Shown here one piece after another: positions 34,163 to 44,640 of a stretch of 64,000 bases of DNA (positions are counted from its first letter, which is position 1; every line of letters begins with the position of its first letter). Both the position numbers and the translations under genes were made by a program. The DNA comes from Halocaridina rubra (Eukaryota > Arthropoda > Malacostraca > Decapoda > Atyidae): the NCBI GenBank assembly GCA_037179515.1, contig JAXCGZ010003847.1, positions 101,576 through 165,575 on the forward strand. The letters run 5' to 3'. A model generated the notes under the pieces. That model was not told where the DNA came from. It ran no database searches and worked only from the letters and a program-made list of their open reading frames with translations.

Positions 34163-36930
34163 TGGGGCGGGCACAATATCAAAAAATAGCCTCACCGTAT
34201 CCCCTGCGTGTCGTAAAAGGCGACTAAAAGTGGACGGGGCGGGGGACTAGGAATCCCCCCCTTGTATCAACCTCCTGCGAGACGTCAAAGAAGAAGGGGA
34301 GTAGAGGGGAGAATAACTTCTCCCCTAACTCTAGTTTTGGGGTGTCTAAATGTGCATGGTTGTAGTACTATAGAGAGCAAAAGATGTGAGATTGGATATA
34401 TGTTTGGTAAGAGGAGAATGGATGTATTGGCATTGTGTGAGACGAAGATGAAAGGAAAAGGAGAAGTGGCATTTGGTGATGTGACGGGTAGGGTGTCTGG
34501 GGTTGAAAGGGGGAGAGCGAGAGAAGGTGTAGCATTATTGCTGAGTGAATGGATGGTAAATCAGGTAGTGGAATGGAAAGAAGTGTCATCTAGGCTGATG
34601 TGGGTGAGGGCTAGGATAGGAAGGGAATGTTGGGCTTTTGTTAGTGCGTATGGGCCAGGATGTGAGAGAAGTGAGGAAGAGCGGGATGAATTCTGGAATG
34701 AGTTAACTAGATGTGTGGATGGTCTGAGTAGAAGGAACTATGTAGTTGTGTTGGGTGACTTGAATGCCAGAGTGGGTGATGGAGAGATAGAAGGTGTTGT
34801 AGGAAAGTATGGGGTACCAGGTGAGAATGAGAGTGGTGAGAGACTGTTAGATATGTGTGTGGAGCAAGAGTTGGTGATAGGTAATAGTTTATTTAAGAAG
34901 AAGTTAATAAATAAGTATACATGGATGAGAGTGGCAAATGGAAGAGTGAAAGAAAGAGCATTGATGGATTATGTGTTGGTAGCAAAGAGCATGATTGGTA
35001 GAGTGAAAGATGTACATGCATTCAGGGGTGTGGCTGCTGGGATGTCTGATCATTTTTTGGTTGAAGCAAAAGTGGTAGTAGCAAAAGAGTGGGGAAATAG
35101 TGTGGGGGGATGTAGAAGGGAAATAGTGAAGGTGGAAGAGTTGAAAAAGCCAGAGAAGAGACAGGAATATCAGGACAGGTTGAGAGTGGCATATGACAGG
35201 GTGAAAGAAAGAGAAGTTGGGGAGTTAGGGGAGGAATGGGGGTTGATGAAAGAATGTTTTGTGGGACATGCAAGTGATGTGTGTGGAAAGAGATTTGTTG
35301 GAGGTGGCATGAGGAGGCGCAGCGAGTGGTGGAATGAAGGGGTGAAAATGAAGGTGGAAGAGAAAAAGAGGGCTTTTGAGGAATGGCTGCAGTGTAAAAG
35401 TAGGAAGAAGTATGAAAGATATAGGGAGAAAAATGTGGAAACCAAGCGGAAGGTAGAGGAAGAGAAGAGGTTGGCATGTGTTAGGTGGGGACAGGATTTT
35501 AGTAGGTCATATGAGGAGAATAAAAAGAAGTTTTGGAAAGAAGTGAAGAGAGCAAGGAAGGGTGGATCGAGGATGGAAGAGACAGTGAAAGATGTGAATG
35601 GACAGATGTTAAGAGGGAACGATGCAAGGAAAAGATGGGCAGAATATTTTGAGTGCTTGCTGAATGTTGAGGAAGATAGAGAGGCAGCTATAGTGGCAGT
35701 GGGAGGGGTTCAAGGGCCAGTAATGGGAGATGAAAATGAGAGAAAGATTACAAGAGAGGAGGTGAAAAGGGCATTGTACGAAGCGAAAGCAGGTAAAGCA
35801 CCTGGAATGGATGGTGTGAGAGCGGAGATGTTGAAAGAAGGGGGTGTGACTGCATTGGAATGGTTAGTGAGAGTGTTTAATATATGCTTTATGTTGTCAT
35901 TGGTGCCAGTGGATTGGGTGATTGCCTGTATAGTGCCCCTATACAAAGGTAAGGGAGATATGTATGAATACAGTAATTTTAGGGGTATAAGTTTGTTGAG
36001 TGTGGTAGGAAAAGTGTATGGTAGGATACTGGTTAATAGGATTAGGGATAAGACAGAATATGTGATTGCGGAAGTACAGAGTAGTTTTAGGAGAGGTAGA
36101 GGTTGTATAGATCAGATTTTTATAGTTAGGCAGTTACGTGAGAAATATTTAGCAAAGGGTAAGGATGTGTATTTTGCATTTTTGGATCTGGAGAAAGCAT
36201 ATGATAGAGTTGATAGAGAGGCTATGTGGAATGTTTTGAGATTATATGGAATCAATGGTAAATTGTTGCATGCAGTGAAGAGTTTGTATGAGGGTGGTAG
36301 AGCTTGTGTTAGGGTAGGGAATGAAGTGAGTGAGTGGTTTCCAGTGAGTGTGGGACTGAGACAGGGATGTGTGATGTCACCATGGCTGTTCAATTTGTAT
36401 ATTGATGGAGTTGTAAGAGAGGTGAATGAGCGAGTGCGTGGTCGAGGTTTGAGAATGGTAGATGGGGATGATAACGAGTGGGAGCTGAATCAGTTGCTGT
36501 TTGCAGATGATACTGTGGTGGTGGCAGATTCAGAGGAAAAGCTGTGTCAGTTAGTGTCAGAATTTGGAATGGTGTGTGAAAGAAGGAAGCTGCGAGTGAA
36601 TGTGGGAAAGAGTAAGGTTATTAGGTGTACAAGAAATGAGGATGGCGCTGGATTGAATGTTATGTTGAATGGAGAGACACTTGAGGAGGTTAATCAGTTT
36701 AAGTATTTAGGCTCGGTTATAGCTGCAAATGGTGGAGTGGAAGCAGATGTGTGTCACAGAGTGAATGAAGGATGTAAAGTGTTGGGTGCATTGAAAGGAG
36801 TGATGAAGAATAGAGGGTTGGAAATGAATGTTAAGAAAGTTTTGTATGAGAAAGTGGTTGTGCCATCTGTGATGTATGGATCAGAGTTATGGGGTATGAA
36901 AGTAAGTGAGAGACGGAAACTAAATGTGAT
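34160..36930 (+). mobile_element. RTE-like LINE, 5' part
   Basis: It starts CTGTGGGGCGGGCACAATATC directly after the TACACC target copy. A GC-rich leader (34160-34261) precedes one long endonuclease-RT frame. The element is cut at about 36930 by CR1-9 and resumes at 39786-39916. The 6-bp target duplication in the copia LTR shows that it arrived after the copia array. Confidence 0.85.
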
Positions 36931-36937
36931 TAACTAA
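34262..36937 (+). CDS. RTE-like endonuclease-reverse transcriptase (C-terminus cut off)
   Basis: 891 codons are open with no stop. The APE endonuclease occupies residues ~20-270 (LGCLNVHGCS, ALCETKMKGKGE, VVLGDLNARVGDG, AGMSDHFLVEAKV). A basic, Lys/Glu-rich linker follows, and then the RT at ~500-800 (GKAPGMDGVRAEML, FRGISLLSVVGKVYGRI, FAFLDLEKAYDRVDREAMW, VGLRQGCVMSPWLFNLYID, LLFADDTVVVADSEEKL). LRQGC.MSP and LLFADDT place it with RTE-type elements ('craniofacial development protein 2-like' models). The frame lacks an ATG before the endonuclease. It is open back to 34217, and the first codon used here is TTG at 34262, so the true start is unknown. The last residues are read into CR1-9; the normal C-terminus is missing. 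Confidence 0.85.
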   Translation: MYQPPARRQRRRGVEGRITSPLTLVLGCLNVHGCSTIESKRCEIGYMFGKRRMDVLALCETKMKGKGEVAFGDVTGRVSGVERGRAREGVALLLSEWMVNQVVEWKEVSSRLMWVRARIGRECWAFVSAYGPGCERSEEERDEFWNELTRCVDGLSRRNYVVVLGDLNARVGDGEIEGVVGKYGVPGENESGERLLDMCVEQELVIGNSLFKKKLINKYTWMRVANGRVKERALMDYVLVAKSMIGRVKDVHAFRGVAAGMSDHFLVEAKVVVAKEWGNSVGGCRREIVKVEELKKPEKRQEYQDRLRVAYDRVKEREVGELGEEWGLMKECFVGHASDVCGKRFVGGGMRRRSEWWNEGVKMKVEEKKRAFEEWLQCKSRKKYERYREKNVETKRKVEEEKRLACVRWGQDFSRSYEENKKKFWKEVKRARKGGSRMEETVKDVNGQMLRGNDARKRWAEYFECLLNVEEDREAAIVAVGGVQGPVMGDENERKITREEVKRALYEAKAGKAPGMDGVRAEMLKEGGVTALEWLVRVFNICFMLSLVPVDWVIACIVPLYKGKGDMYEYSNFRGISLLSVVGKVYGRILVNRIRDKTEYVIAEVQSSFRRGRGCIDQIFIVRQLREKYLAKGKDVYFAFLDLEKAYDRVDREAMWNVLRLYGINGKLLHAVKSLYEGGRACVRVGNEVSEWFPVSVGLRQGCVMSPWLFNLYIDGVVREVNERVRGRGLRMVDGDDNEWELNQLLFADDTVVVADSEEKLCQLVSEFGMVCERRKLRVNVGKSKVIRCTRNEDGAGLNVMLNGETLEEVNQFKYLGSVIAANGGVEADVCHRVNEGCKVLGALKGVMKNRGLEMNVKKVLYEKVVVPSVMYGSELWGMKVSERRKLNVIN

Positions 36938-39785
36938 TTGTGATTACCTAATTGTGTTTACGGGAAAGAGCCCAAAGCTCGTATCTTCCCGTCTCCTCAT
37001 CGGTTCCATTTTAGACTTTGATACTTATCATACCTGTCCTTAAAACTATGGATTGAGATAGCATTAACTACCTCCTCGCTTAGCCAATTCCAATTATCAA
37101 CTACTCTTACACTGAAAAAGTATTTCCTTACATCCTGCAAAGAACTTTTCTTACGAAGCTTCAAACTATGACCTCTAGTTCTAGAGCCAGCCATATCAAA
37201 ATATCCATCCCTATCCACTCTATCATAACCATGAAGGAATTTAAAGACTGTCACCATATCCCCCCTCACTCTTCTAGCTTCGAGTGATGGTAAGTCTAAT
37301 TCCCTCAGCCTCTCATCATAACTGAGATTGCGTATTTCTGGCACCAGTTTTGTGGCATGTCTTTGAACTTTTTCAAGCTTAGCTATGTGGTTTTTCAAGT
37401 GCGGATTCCAAAAGGGGGCTGCATATTCGAGTTTTGGCCTCACCTAGGTTACATAAATATTTCTGAACATTTCCTTGTCCATGTGCCTGAAGGCTACCCT
37501 TACATTTGATAAGAATGCATATGCTGCCCTTACTATGCCATTTATATGTATTTCTGGAGACAAATCTGCCAGTATGTTTACTCCTAGATCTCTCTCATTT
37601 TCTGTCTCTTGAAGTTGTACTCCAGCCACCGAGTAGTCAAGCTTGGGCCTTCTTGCACTTGTACCCATTCTCATTACCTTACATTTTGAAGTAATGAATT
37701 TCATTAGCCACTTTTCTGACCACTCATGCAGATTATTTAGATCTTCCTGAAGTTCTCTACCATTGTTCTCGTTTTTTACTTTCTTCACAATCTTTGCATC
37801 ATCTGCAAACATATTCATGAATGAATTTACACACTCTGGTAGGTCATTTACATATACAAGGAACAAAAGTGGCCCTAAAACTGAACCCTGTGGAACTCCA
37901 CTACTAACTCTTCTCCATTCAGACTCTGAGTGTCTTACTCTAACCCTCTGTTCCCTTCCTTCTAAGTAAGTTTTTATCCATTCCAAAACATTTCCACCTA
38001 TTCTAGCCATTGATTGCAGCTTCCTAATAAGTCTCCCATGTGGAACAGTGTCAAACGCTTTCTGGAAGTCTAGGAATATGCAATCTGCCCAGCCCTCTCT
38101 TTCCTGTAAGATTTGGCTTACCTCATCATAAAATTCTAATAAGTTTGTTACTGTTGATCTACCTTCTCTGAAGCCATGTTGCCTCACTGACAAAAAGTTG
38201 AAGGATTCCAAGTGAAGAGAGATATGTTTCCTTAGTAGTTTCTCCATAACTTTGCAAACTATGCTGGTCAAGGAAACTGGTCTATAGTTCAGAGCCGTAT
38301 CCCTCCTTACCTTTTTGAAGATAGGTATCACATTTGCTTGTTTCCAGCATCTTGGAATCTCCCCCGACTCCAGTGACTCCTTAAATATGATACTTAGTGC
38401 CAATGATATTGTGTTTGCGCATTTTTTAAGCACATGAGGGGATATGTCATCGGGACCTGTAGCTTTATGAACATCTAAATCCATCAGCGCTTTGCATACC
38501 TCTGTGGCTGTAAGGTTGATGTTCTCTAATACCGGCCCTTGAGCTTCTATCACTGCAATCTGAGGGGGTGGGGTATTTTCTACTGTAAATACTGACTGAA
38601 ACTCCTTGTTCAATTCTTTGCAGATCTCTTCATCCGTCTCAGTGATGCTTCCATCTGCTCTCTTTAGCCTTAAAACCTGTTCTTTTTCCTTCAGTTTTCC
38701 TATGATAAAGCTGTGGAAAAGCTTGGGATTTTCTTTAGCCTTCCTGGTGATGTCCCTCTCATAGTCTCTCTCTGCCTCTCTCCTTTTACTTAGGTAGTCA
38801 TTTCTTGCTCTTTTGTAGGTTTGCCAGGCATTTATGTTTTTTCTCCTCCTATACCTTTTCCAGCATTTGTCTCTCCACTCCTTAGCTCTTTTACACCCAT
38901 TATCGAACCATTTCTCTCTGGCATGAATTACACCTACTTTGGTGACAGGTATGCAGCAATCTACTATCTTCCCATATTTCTCACAAAAGATGTCATACAT
39001 TTCTTGTACAGATTTGTTGTAAAATAAGGTTCTCCAGTCAATAACTGCAAAAAGCTCATTCATTTTGATGTAATCTCCTTTCCGATAGTTCCTCCTCATG
39101 TCCTCAGTGCCTCTACTCTCAGGAAGAATATCTTCAATGATATACTCCATCAACAACAAACAGTGGTCACTCTTTCCAATTGGTGGTTCATACTCATTTT
39201 TTTCAATATCCAACACATTATCTGTGAACACTAGATCAAGTAGTGATGGCTCATCCCCACCCCTGGCCCTTGTTGGTTCCATTACATGTTGGTGTAGGAA
39301 ATTCCCTTGTACGCAATCTAGGAATCTTGCCCCGAATGAGTCCTCACCACTGTGTGGGTCAAGATTTATCCAATCTATCTCTTTATGATTAAAGTCTCCC
39401 ATAATCAAAATCCTACATTTTTTTTCCAGTGCCATGTTAACAAGTGAGTTTATGATTTCAATAGTACCTATATGACTTTCCTCATAAACTTCAAGCCTAT
39501 TTTGGTTCCTTGGTGGGTTGTATACAACAGTTATTATAATGCTCTCTGACCCAGTATTTATGCGAGCAACAAGAAATTCCTTGAACTCACTTTCTATAGC
39601 CAAGTTTATTTCTTCAACTTGAATCCTTTCACTTATGAGCAGTGCTATCCCTCCACCAGTCCTCTCAGATCTTTCAACCCTTAGTATTCTGAAACCCTTA
39701 GGAAAAACTGTGACACTGTTTATGTCCTCACTCAACTTAGTCTCTGTAATTGCTACTATATCTGCATTACTGTTGTGAATCCTAT
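36930..39785 (-). mobile_element. CR1-9: CR1-like LINE inserted in the RTE element
   Basis: Minus-strand copy with tail and hairpin at 36930-37000, 5'-truncated in the endonuclease at about 39785 (DRIHNS). It splits the RTE ORF. The RTE coding end that should follow ERRKLNV is not found on the far side, where only about 70 bp remain before the RTE 3' end. The insertion therefore probably came with a target deletion. Confidence 0.88.
36997..39785 (-). pseudogene. CR1-9 ORF2 (partial), single stop codon
   Basis: From 39785 down to 37444 the frame is open through endonuclease and RT. TAG at 37444-37446 replaces Tyr in NIYVTYVRPKLEY, after which the same frame continues to 36997 with the CR1 C-terminus. 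All catalytic motifs are intact: TETKLSED, GDFNHKEIDW, SDHCLLLMEY, FLDFQKAFDTVPHG, GVPQGSVLGPLLF, FADDAKIVKK. It is one of the least damaged ORF2 copies here, lacking only the N-terminal ~20 residues and this one codon. Confidence 0.9.
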
Positions 39786-39916
39786 CTCCATCTGAACGGT
39801 CGCTAGCTCCCTCGTCATTGCCCATAGAGCAAAGTAATCCCTCTGTTTGTTATCCTTTCTTGATGTCGGCTACCCCCCAATTAAAGGGGGAAACAGCCAA
39901 GGTATATGTATGTATA
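39786..39916 (+). mobile_element. RTE-like LINE, 3' end
   Basis: It contains GATGTCGGCTACCCCCCAAT, then GGGGGAAACAGCCAAGGTA and an AT-rich end (TATGTATGTATA). This is the same 3' terminus as the SINE at 33555-33784. It is followed by TACACC, the right target-site copy. Confidence 0.8.
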
Positions 39917-40175
39917 TACACCATTCATGTTTACTAAATACTGATTTTGTTCATTACTCATTTCAAAGGGATTGTTATTTCTCATATAATGGATAGTACA
40001 TCTATATACGAATATCTATGCAGTATTGTTTATAAACGCTGTACTCAAGCGGCGATACTGTAAAACCCTTAATGTAAAAAAAACCTCCTAGCCCGTGAAT
40101 TCAAATTTTGCATTGTCATTTTAATTCCCACATAATTGCTAGTATTCTATTATAATCATGGCCAAAGACCTTACA
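39917..40175 (+). mobile_element. Copia array LTR 3, right piece
   Basis: Continues CCATTCATGTTTACTAAATA through TTAATTCCCACATAATTGC to the A before the primer-binding site at 40176-40189. It lacks the (AT)n seed and the nearby ~35 bp seen in other LTRs (ATTGTTATTTCTCATATAAT). Confidence 0.8.
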
Positions 40176-40985
40176 GGTTATGGGCCCAGTGGACGCCTAT
40201 GTTTTAGTGATGATAAGGATAAATACGAGTTGTGGGAAGAGAAATTTTGTGGTTATATAATGACACGCAAACTCCAAAATGTTCTCACGAGTTATTTGCA
40301 GACTTGGAGAAGAACAGACGAGTATATGGAGAATTAGTCCAATTGTTAGAAGATAAAAGTCTCTCACCAATAATTCATGGTGTGATGCCAAACATGATGG
40401 TAAGAAGGCCATCCAAATTCTACGAGACCATTATCTCGGTAAGGGCATGGCAAGAGTACTAAATCTTTACACTCAGCTCACCACACTCAAGATGAAGGAG
40501 AACGAAGTCATGATGGACTATATGGTGATACCTGAAACTGCGGCAACTTCACTTAAGGCAGCTGGTAAGATTATAAGCCTACTTATTGCTATGGTGCTCA
40601 AGGGTTTACCACCGGAATTCAAGATGTTTTGTGCTGTGATAGGGCTTAAAAAGACACAGACGTTTTCTGAACTTAAAGTAGAGTTACGTGTATTTGAAGA
40701 ATTTGAGAAACCCTGCTAACAGCAAGAAAGTAAAGAGAGTGTGATGAACTATAGAGACCCACAAGAAAATGTTCAAGTAAAATGTTGTTCGTGAGGAAAA
40801 CTTGGTCATATGTCAAAGGAATGCAGGAATAAAACCAAGGGGGCTTGGCCTAGACCAAGAAGAAGATGCCGCTCAAATTGTAAATATACAACTCACTTCA
40901 ATGCGCAATGCCGCAACAACAAAAAGGAAACTAAGAAGGATGCAGCCAAAAATACAGACGTAGTCAATGAGCCAATGATGGACGA
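40158..40985 (+). pseudogene. Copia unit 3 gag, left of the gypsy insertion
   Basis: Begins MAKDLTGYGPSGRLCFSDDK at 40158 and soon shifts frame. It continues at 40232-40462 and 40447-40719 (LNLYTQLTTLKMKENEVM, LLIAMVLKGLPPEFKMFC), then reaches the stop CTGCTAACAG shared with units 2 and 4. The zinc knuckle has a TGA in place of a Cys codon (near 40793). It is broken at 40985 by the gypsy element and resumes at 51426. Confidence 0.78.
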
Positions 40986-43106
40986 TGTGACAGAGCGTTT
41001 CGCTCAAAGTCACCAGAGGCTGTTAGATGCCTTATTAGTTAATTTAGTAACTTAACTGTCATTTTTCTAACTAAAAAAATTATTCCAACTTCTTGACTTT
41101 TGCAGATTATGATTATTTGCAATTTATATCTTAGCTTATAGCTAATTTTAAATATACCTTATTTACTATTCTTGTACGTGTAGAAGCAGAGTCCCGATAT
41201 AAAGGCTGCTTCTACCTTTCCACCTTTTCAGTGAATCTATCAGATACGTTTTCTTTACAATTTTCTTATGATAAAATAGCTCTTGCTAATAAAGTATTAT
41301 AAAAATTGTTCTTGCTGATAATTTTATTATAAATTTGACCTTGCTGTTATGTCATTAGCCTGTCTAGATATATATCAGTAGCTTCTTTATTATTTGAGAA
41401 CTTAAATTCCGTCTCCTACAACGCAAAGAGCGTTCTAGAGATTGTTTACCAGTAACCTAACTTTCCATTATTATTCTCGTTTTATTTTATTTGCTTCCAC
41501 TTGTTGCACCTAAATTACTGTCTCTCCCTTGCATCTCTGCTATAATTGCCTGCCAGGGACCACCACTAAAGTAGTCCTTAAATGATATAAGAGCCAGTTA
41601 CTGCTCTAGAAATATATCCTACAGATGACGTCACCAGGAGGGACATTGAAGCATCCTCATTTGGCGGCCAAACATCCCAGAGGCAGCATCTCGCCTCAGC
41701 AGTCAAGTTATTTCAAACCTGGCATCTTCACAGGAATTCATCTGGCACAAACAAGGTGAGGGATAGTGTATGGTAAAGCTCGGGGGTCAAGCAAATTGGT
41801 TTTTTGAGAATTAGTTACATTCATTACTGGCTAAATCCTACGACTTTTTTCTCAGATTCCATTCCCATACAAACGAACTTTTGTAGATTACTTAACTGCA
41901 ATCTCACTTGCCAAAGTTAATTCCTTAACCTGGAAATTACAGCTGATATACATTGATAAGAAGTTTCTTTTCATTGAAGGAGATAAACGAAAATCTCATC
42001 CTCTGAAGACCGGTTATGAGCCCGTAAAAATCTATCCTTTCTCCTAACAAATTCTAATTTCATTTCACCCCTTTCTATCATCGTAAATAAAGTGTTTTAC
42101 GTCAAAAAGTCGTGAATAAAGCTATTTGGTATATAAATTGCAAATAGTTAATCATTTAACTAAAGTGTTTTATGCTATAAACTGCAAATAATTAAAAGGT
42201 AACTTTACCCTGTTGGCTTTGCAAATATTTCCTGTTAGCCACAATTTCTTGAATGCATACTGTATTTACCTTGCTGATTCTTCATATGTTGGGGATAAAG
42301 TGTTTTGAGTTATAATTTGCAAATACTTCAAAAGGTGGTTTTGCCCCCCCCCCCCTTTCATTGCAAACAGTTCTTGATAACTATAAGTGAATGACTACTG
42401 TATTTATCTCGTAGCTTCTTCCTTTATCGAAAATAGAGTGTTTTACCATATTAATTGCAAATCATTAACAAGAATTGCAACTTTTGTGGTTGCCCACAAT
42501 TTAAGGACTACATACAGTACTGTATTTGTCTTGCTTATTCTTCATTTATTGTGAATAAATTGTTTTCCTTTAATACCAGCAAAGAATTAATGGTTTTGTA
42601 TGCTATTATGGTAGCATAAATATTTCTGGTTAGCTTTGAATAACCAATATATTTTCATCCAGTAGAATAATATTGGAAACTTATTATATGTGTGTTCATG
42701 CTTTCAGTTTCCCATTATTATCAGTGTGTCACTTCTGCTTATGCAATTGCAGTGTCCTCTATTCTACTCTGCCTGTGTGACAGAGGTAATCGTCGAGTTG
42801 AGGCCAAAATCTTGGCATACGTCCGTGGTGCCGGGAAACGATATCGTGCTCACCACCTCCGGGATTCGAGGCAGCATTTCATAAAATTTAATTAGAAAAT
42901 TTAATTCAATTCTTTCAATGTCATTGCATTTCCAAAATTAAAAGAAAGTTGAATTCTGAGTTTCATTTAACCGAGTAGTGGTATACGGGTGGGGTGTTCA
43001 AGTACAAATATCTGAACCTGTCTGTTTGTGAGCTCTTAACCGAGCTCAGTACTTTGAGTCCCCTTAGTAAAACAGAATCTTAGCAACACTCTCCATTCCC
43101 CTAACA
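40986..43106 (+). repeat. Gypsy 5' LTR (2121 bp)
   Basis: Canonical TG...CA ends. A TATA-like ATATAAAGG is at 41198-41206, a plausible promoter. A poly-C run (about 42345-42357) and a degenerate tandem series in 42060-42600 lie in the second half. No coding frame of note is present over its whole length. Confidence 0.93.
42080..42600 (+). repeat. Degenerate repeats inside the gypsy LTR
   Basis: The motif AAAGTGTTTT followed by an ATAAATTGCAAAT-like segment recurs near 42091, 42164, 42299, 42437 and 42559. Spacings are about 73, 135, 138 and 122 bp, and the units also share CTTGCT(G/T)ATTCTTCAT and TACTGTATTT. The same series is in the 3' LTR (about 50400-50900). Confidence 0.7.
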
Positions 43107-43110
43107 AGAC

Positions 43111-43128
43111 TGGCGCCCGAACAGCGAC
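43111..43128 (+). promoter_or_regulatory. Gypsy primer-binding site, tRNA-Lys type
   Basis: TGGCGCCCGAACAGCGAC starts four bases after the LTR. It resembles the 3' end complement of tRNA-Lys (the common form ends ACAGGGAC, one mismatch). It marks where minus-strand cDNA synthesis would begin. Confidence 0.85.
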
Positions 43129-44640
43129 CCGAACAGACAGACTGGTTTTGATAAATTTATTTTTATTTTGTTTTTTATCATTGCACATGAAACCCGCTTA
43201 CCATTGTTTCGATTATTTAAATGAATGAATCATAGGGTGCACACGAAAATTTTATCACTAGAGACATTGCAGATCAGAAATTTTTTATTTTCAAGATTAA
43301 TTATGGTAACTAATATTTTCTTGTTTCCCATGTGGTAAACAAAATATTAAGAAATCTACATGAGATTATGTGGTAAGAGACTTAAGAAATTTTACATGAC
43401 GAGAAAACGTGTTATTAAAAATTTCATTTATTTGCATGATAAGATTGAGTTTCAAAGCATGCGTGTTTTATATATCCGTTAAAGGTTGATACTTGTTAAG
43501 AATTGTTTATATTTCCTTGGGATTTAGGAATTGGGAGAAAGCATATTAAGTATTTTTGCTTATAATTGTGTTTTATATTCAAGAATTGACTGCTCATAGA
43601 TTGGGAAGAAAACTTTGGTGTCATTTATCAAGCCTAGGCTAAGCCTTTCATGTGTCTGAGTTGTCAATTGAAAATAAATTTTCTCATTACTAGTAGACAT
43701 GTGTAATCTGGCTGCCTAGTAAGCCGTTAGCTTATCGTTGGTGTATTTTGCATAGGATCTGTGCCCTTTTGGCAACACTCCAGAATTTTACTTACGACAT
43801 TTTATTTGTGGGTACTGCCATATACGCGCTCATATGCAGGCACAACCGCTATACTGTACTTGTTTGTATTCTCTGGCACTGGGTGCTAGTCGGTAAAAGT
43901 TGTTGTTCCTTATTCCTTTCATTTGCACCATAACCGCAGGTACTGCCACATATTGCTGTTAAGCAGCCACGACTGCCATCCTGAATTACCAGTGTTTCAT
44001 GCACTGTTTTGCAACATTTTGCTGCTGTTGCACTTGATTGTGTTGCTCATTCCTTTCATTTGCACCATAACCGCAGGTACTGCCACGTATTGCTGTTAAG
44101 CAGGCACGACTGCCATCCTGTATTACCAGTGTTTCATGCACTGTTTTGCAACATTTTGTTGCTGTTGCACTTGATTGTGTTGCTCATTCCTTTCATTTGC
44201 ACCATAACCGCAGGTACTGCCACATATTGCTGTTAAGCAGGCACGACTGCCATCCTGTATTACCAGTGTTTCATGCACTGGTTTGCAACATTTTGCTGCT
44301 GTTGCACTTGATTGTGTTGCTCATTCCTTTCATTTGCACCACAACTGCAGGTACTGCCACATATTGCTGTTAAGCAGGCACGACTGCCATTCTGTATTAC
44401 CAGTGTTGCATGCACTATTTTGCAACATTTTGCTACTGTTGCACTTGATTGTATTTTGAGTCGCTTTTATGGTGAGGTTTTGAGATCACTTTTACGTTTA
44501 AGTATGAGCTGTGGTGTTGAATTTTTTGTTTTTTCTCTCCTCGGTGTTGTGTGGTTCTTTCATTTTTTTTCTACTATTGTAGAGATTTGTTTTTTATGAT
44601 TGGTTTTGGCACTTCATTACTGACTGTTTAGGAAACCACC
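43129..44640 (+). other. Gypsy leader, 1.5 kb, non-coding
   Basis: No long open frame lies between the primer-binding site and the ATG at 44641. The first ~770 bp is AT-rich and featureless to me; the rest holds the 137-bp repeat. A short Kozak-like context (CCACCATGG) precedes the pol start. Confidence 0.8.
43900..44455 (+). repeat. Four 137-bp tandem repeats in the gypsy leader
   Basis: TATTGCTGTTAAGCAG recurs at 43951, 44088, 44225 and 44362, spaced exactly 137 bp. Each unit includes CATTTGCACCATAACCGCAG and TGCAACATTTTGCTGCTG. Units are highly similar. Overlapping short frames here are by-products of the repeat. Confidence 0.93.

Noticed and set aside
35022..35477. 151-codon minus-strand frame within the RTE ORF
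   Set aside because: Antisense to the Lys/Glu-rich linker of an intact coding frame; Ser/Pro/His composition is a mirror effect.
44009..44373. Small secreted His/Cys-rich peptides encoded in the gypsy leader
   Set aside because: The same peptide recurs with the 137-bp DNA period and runs across the repeat joints; best explained by repeat structure.
43900..44455. CRISPR-like array
   Set aside because: Units are 137 bp, fully repetitive with no unique spacers, and lie in an LTR retrotransposon leader.
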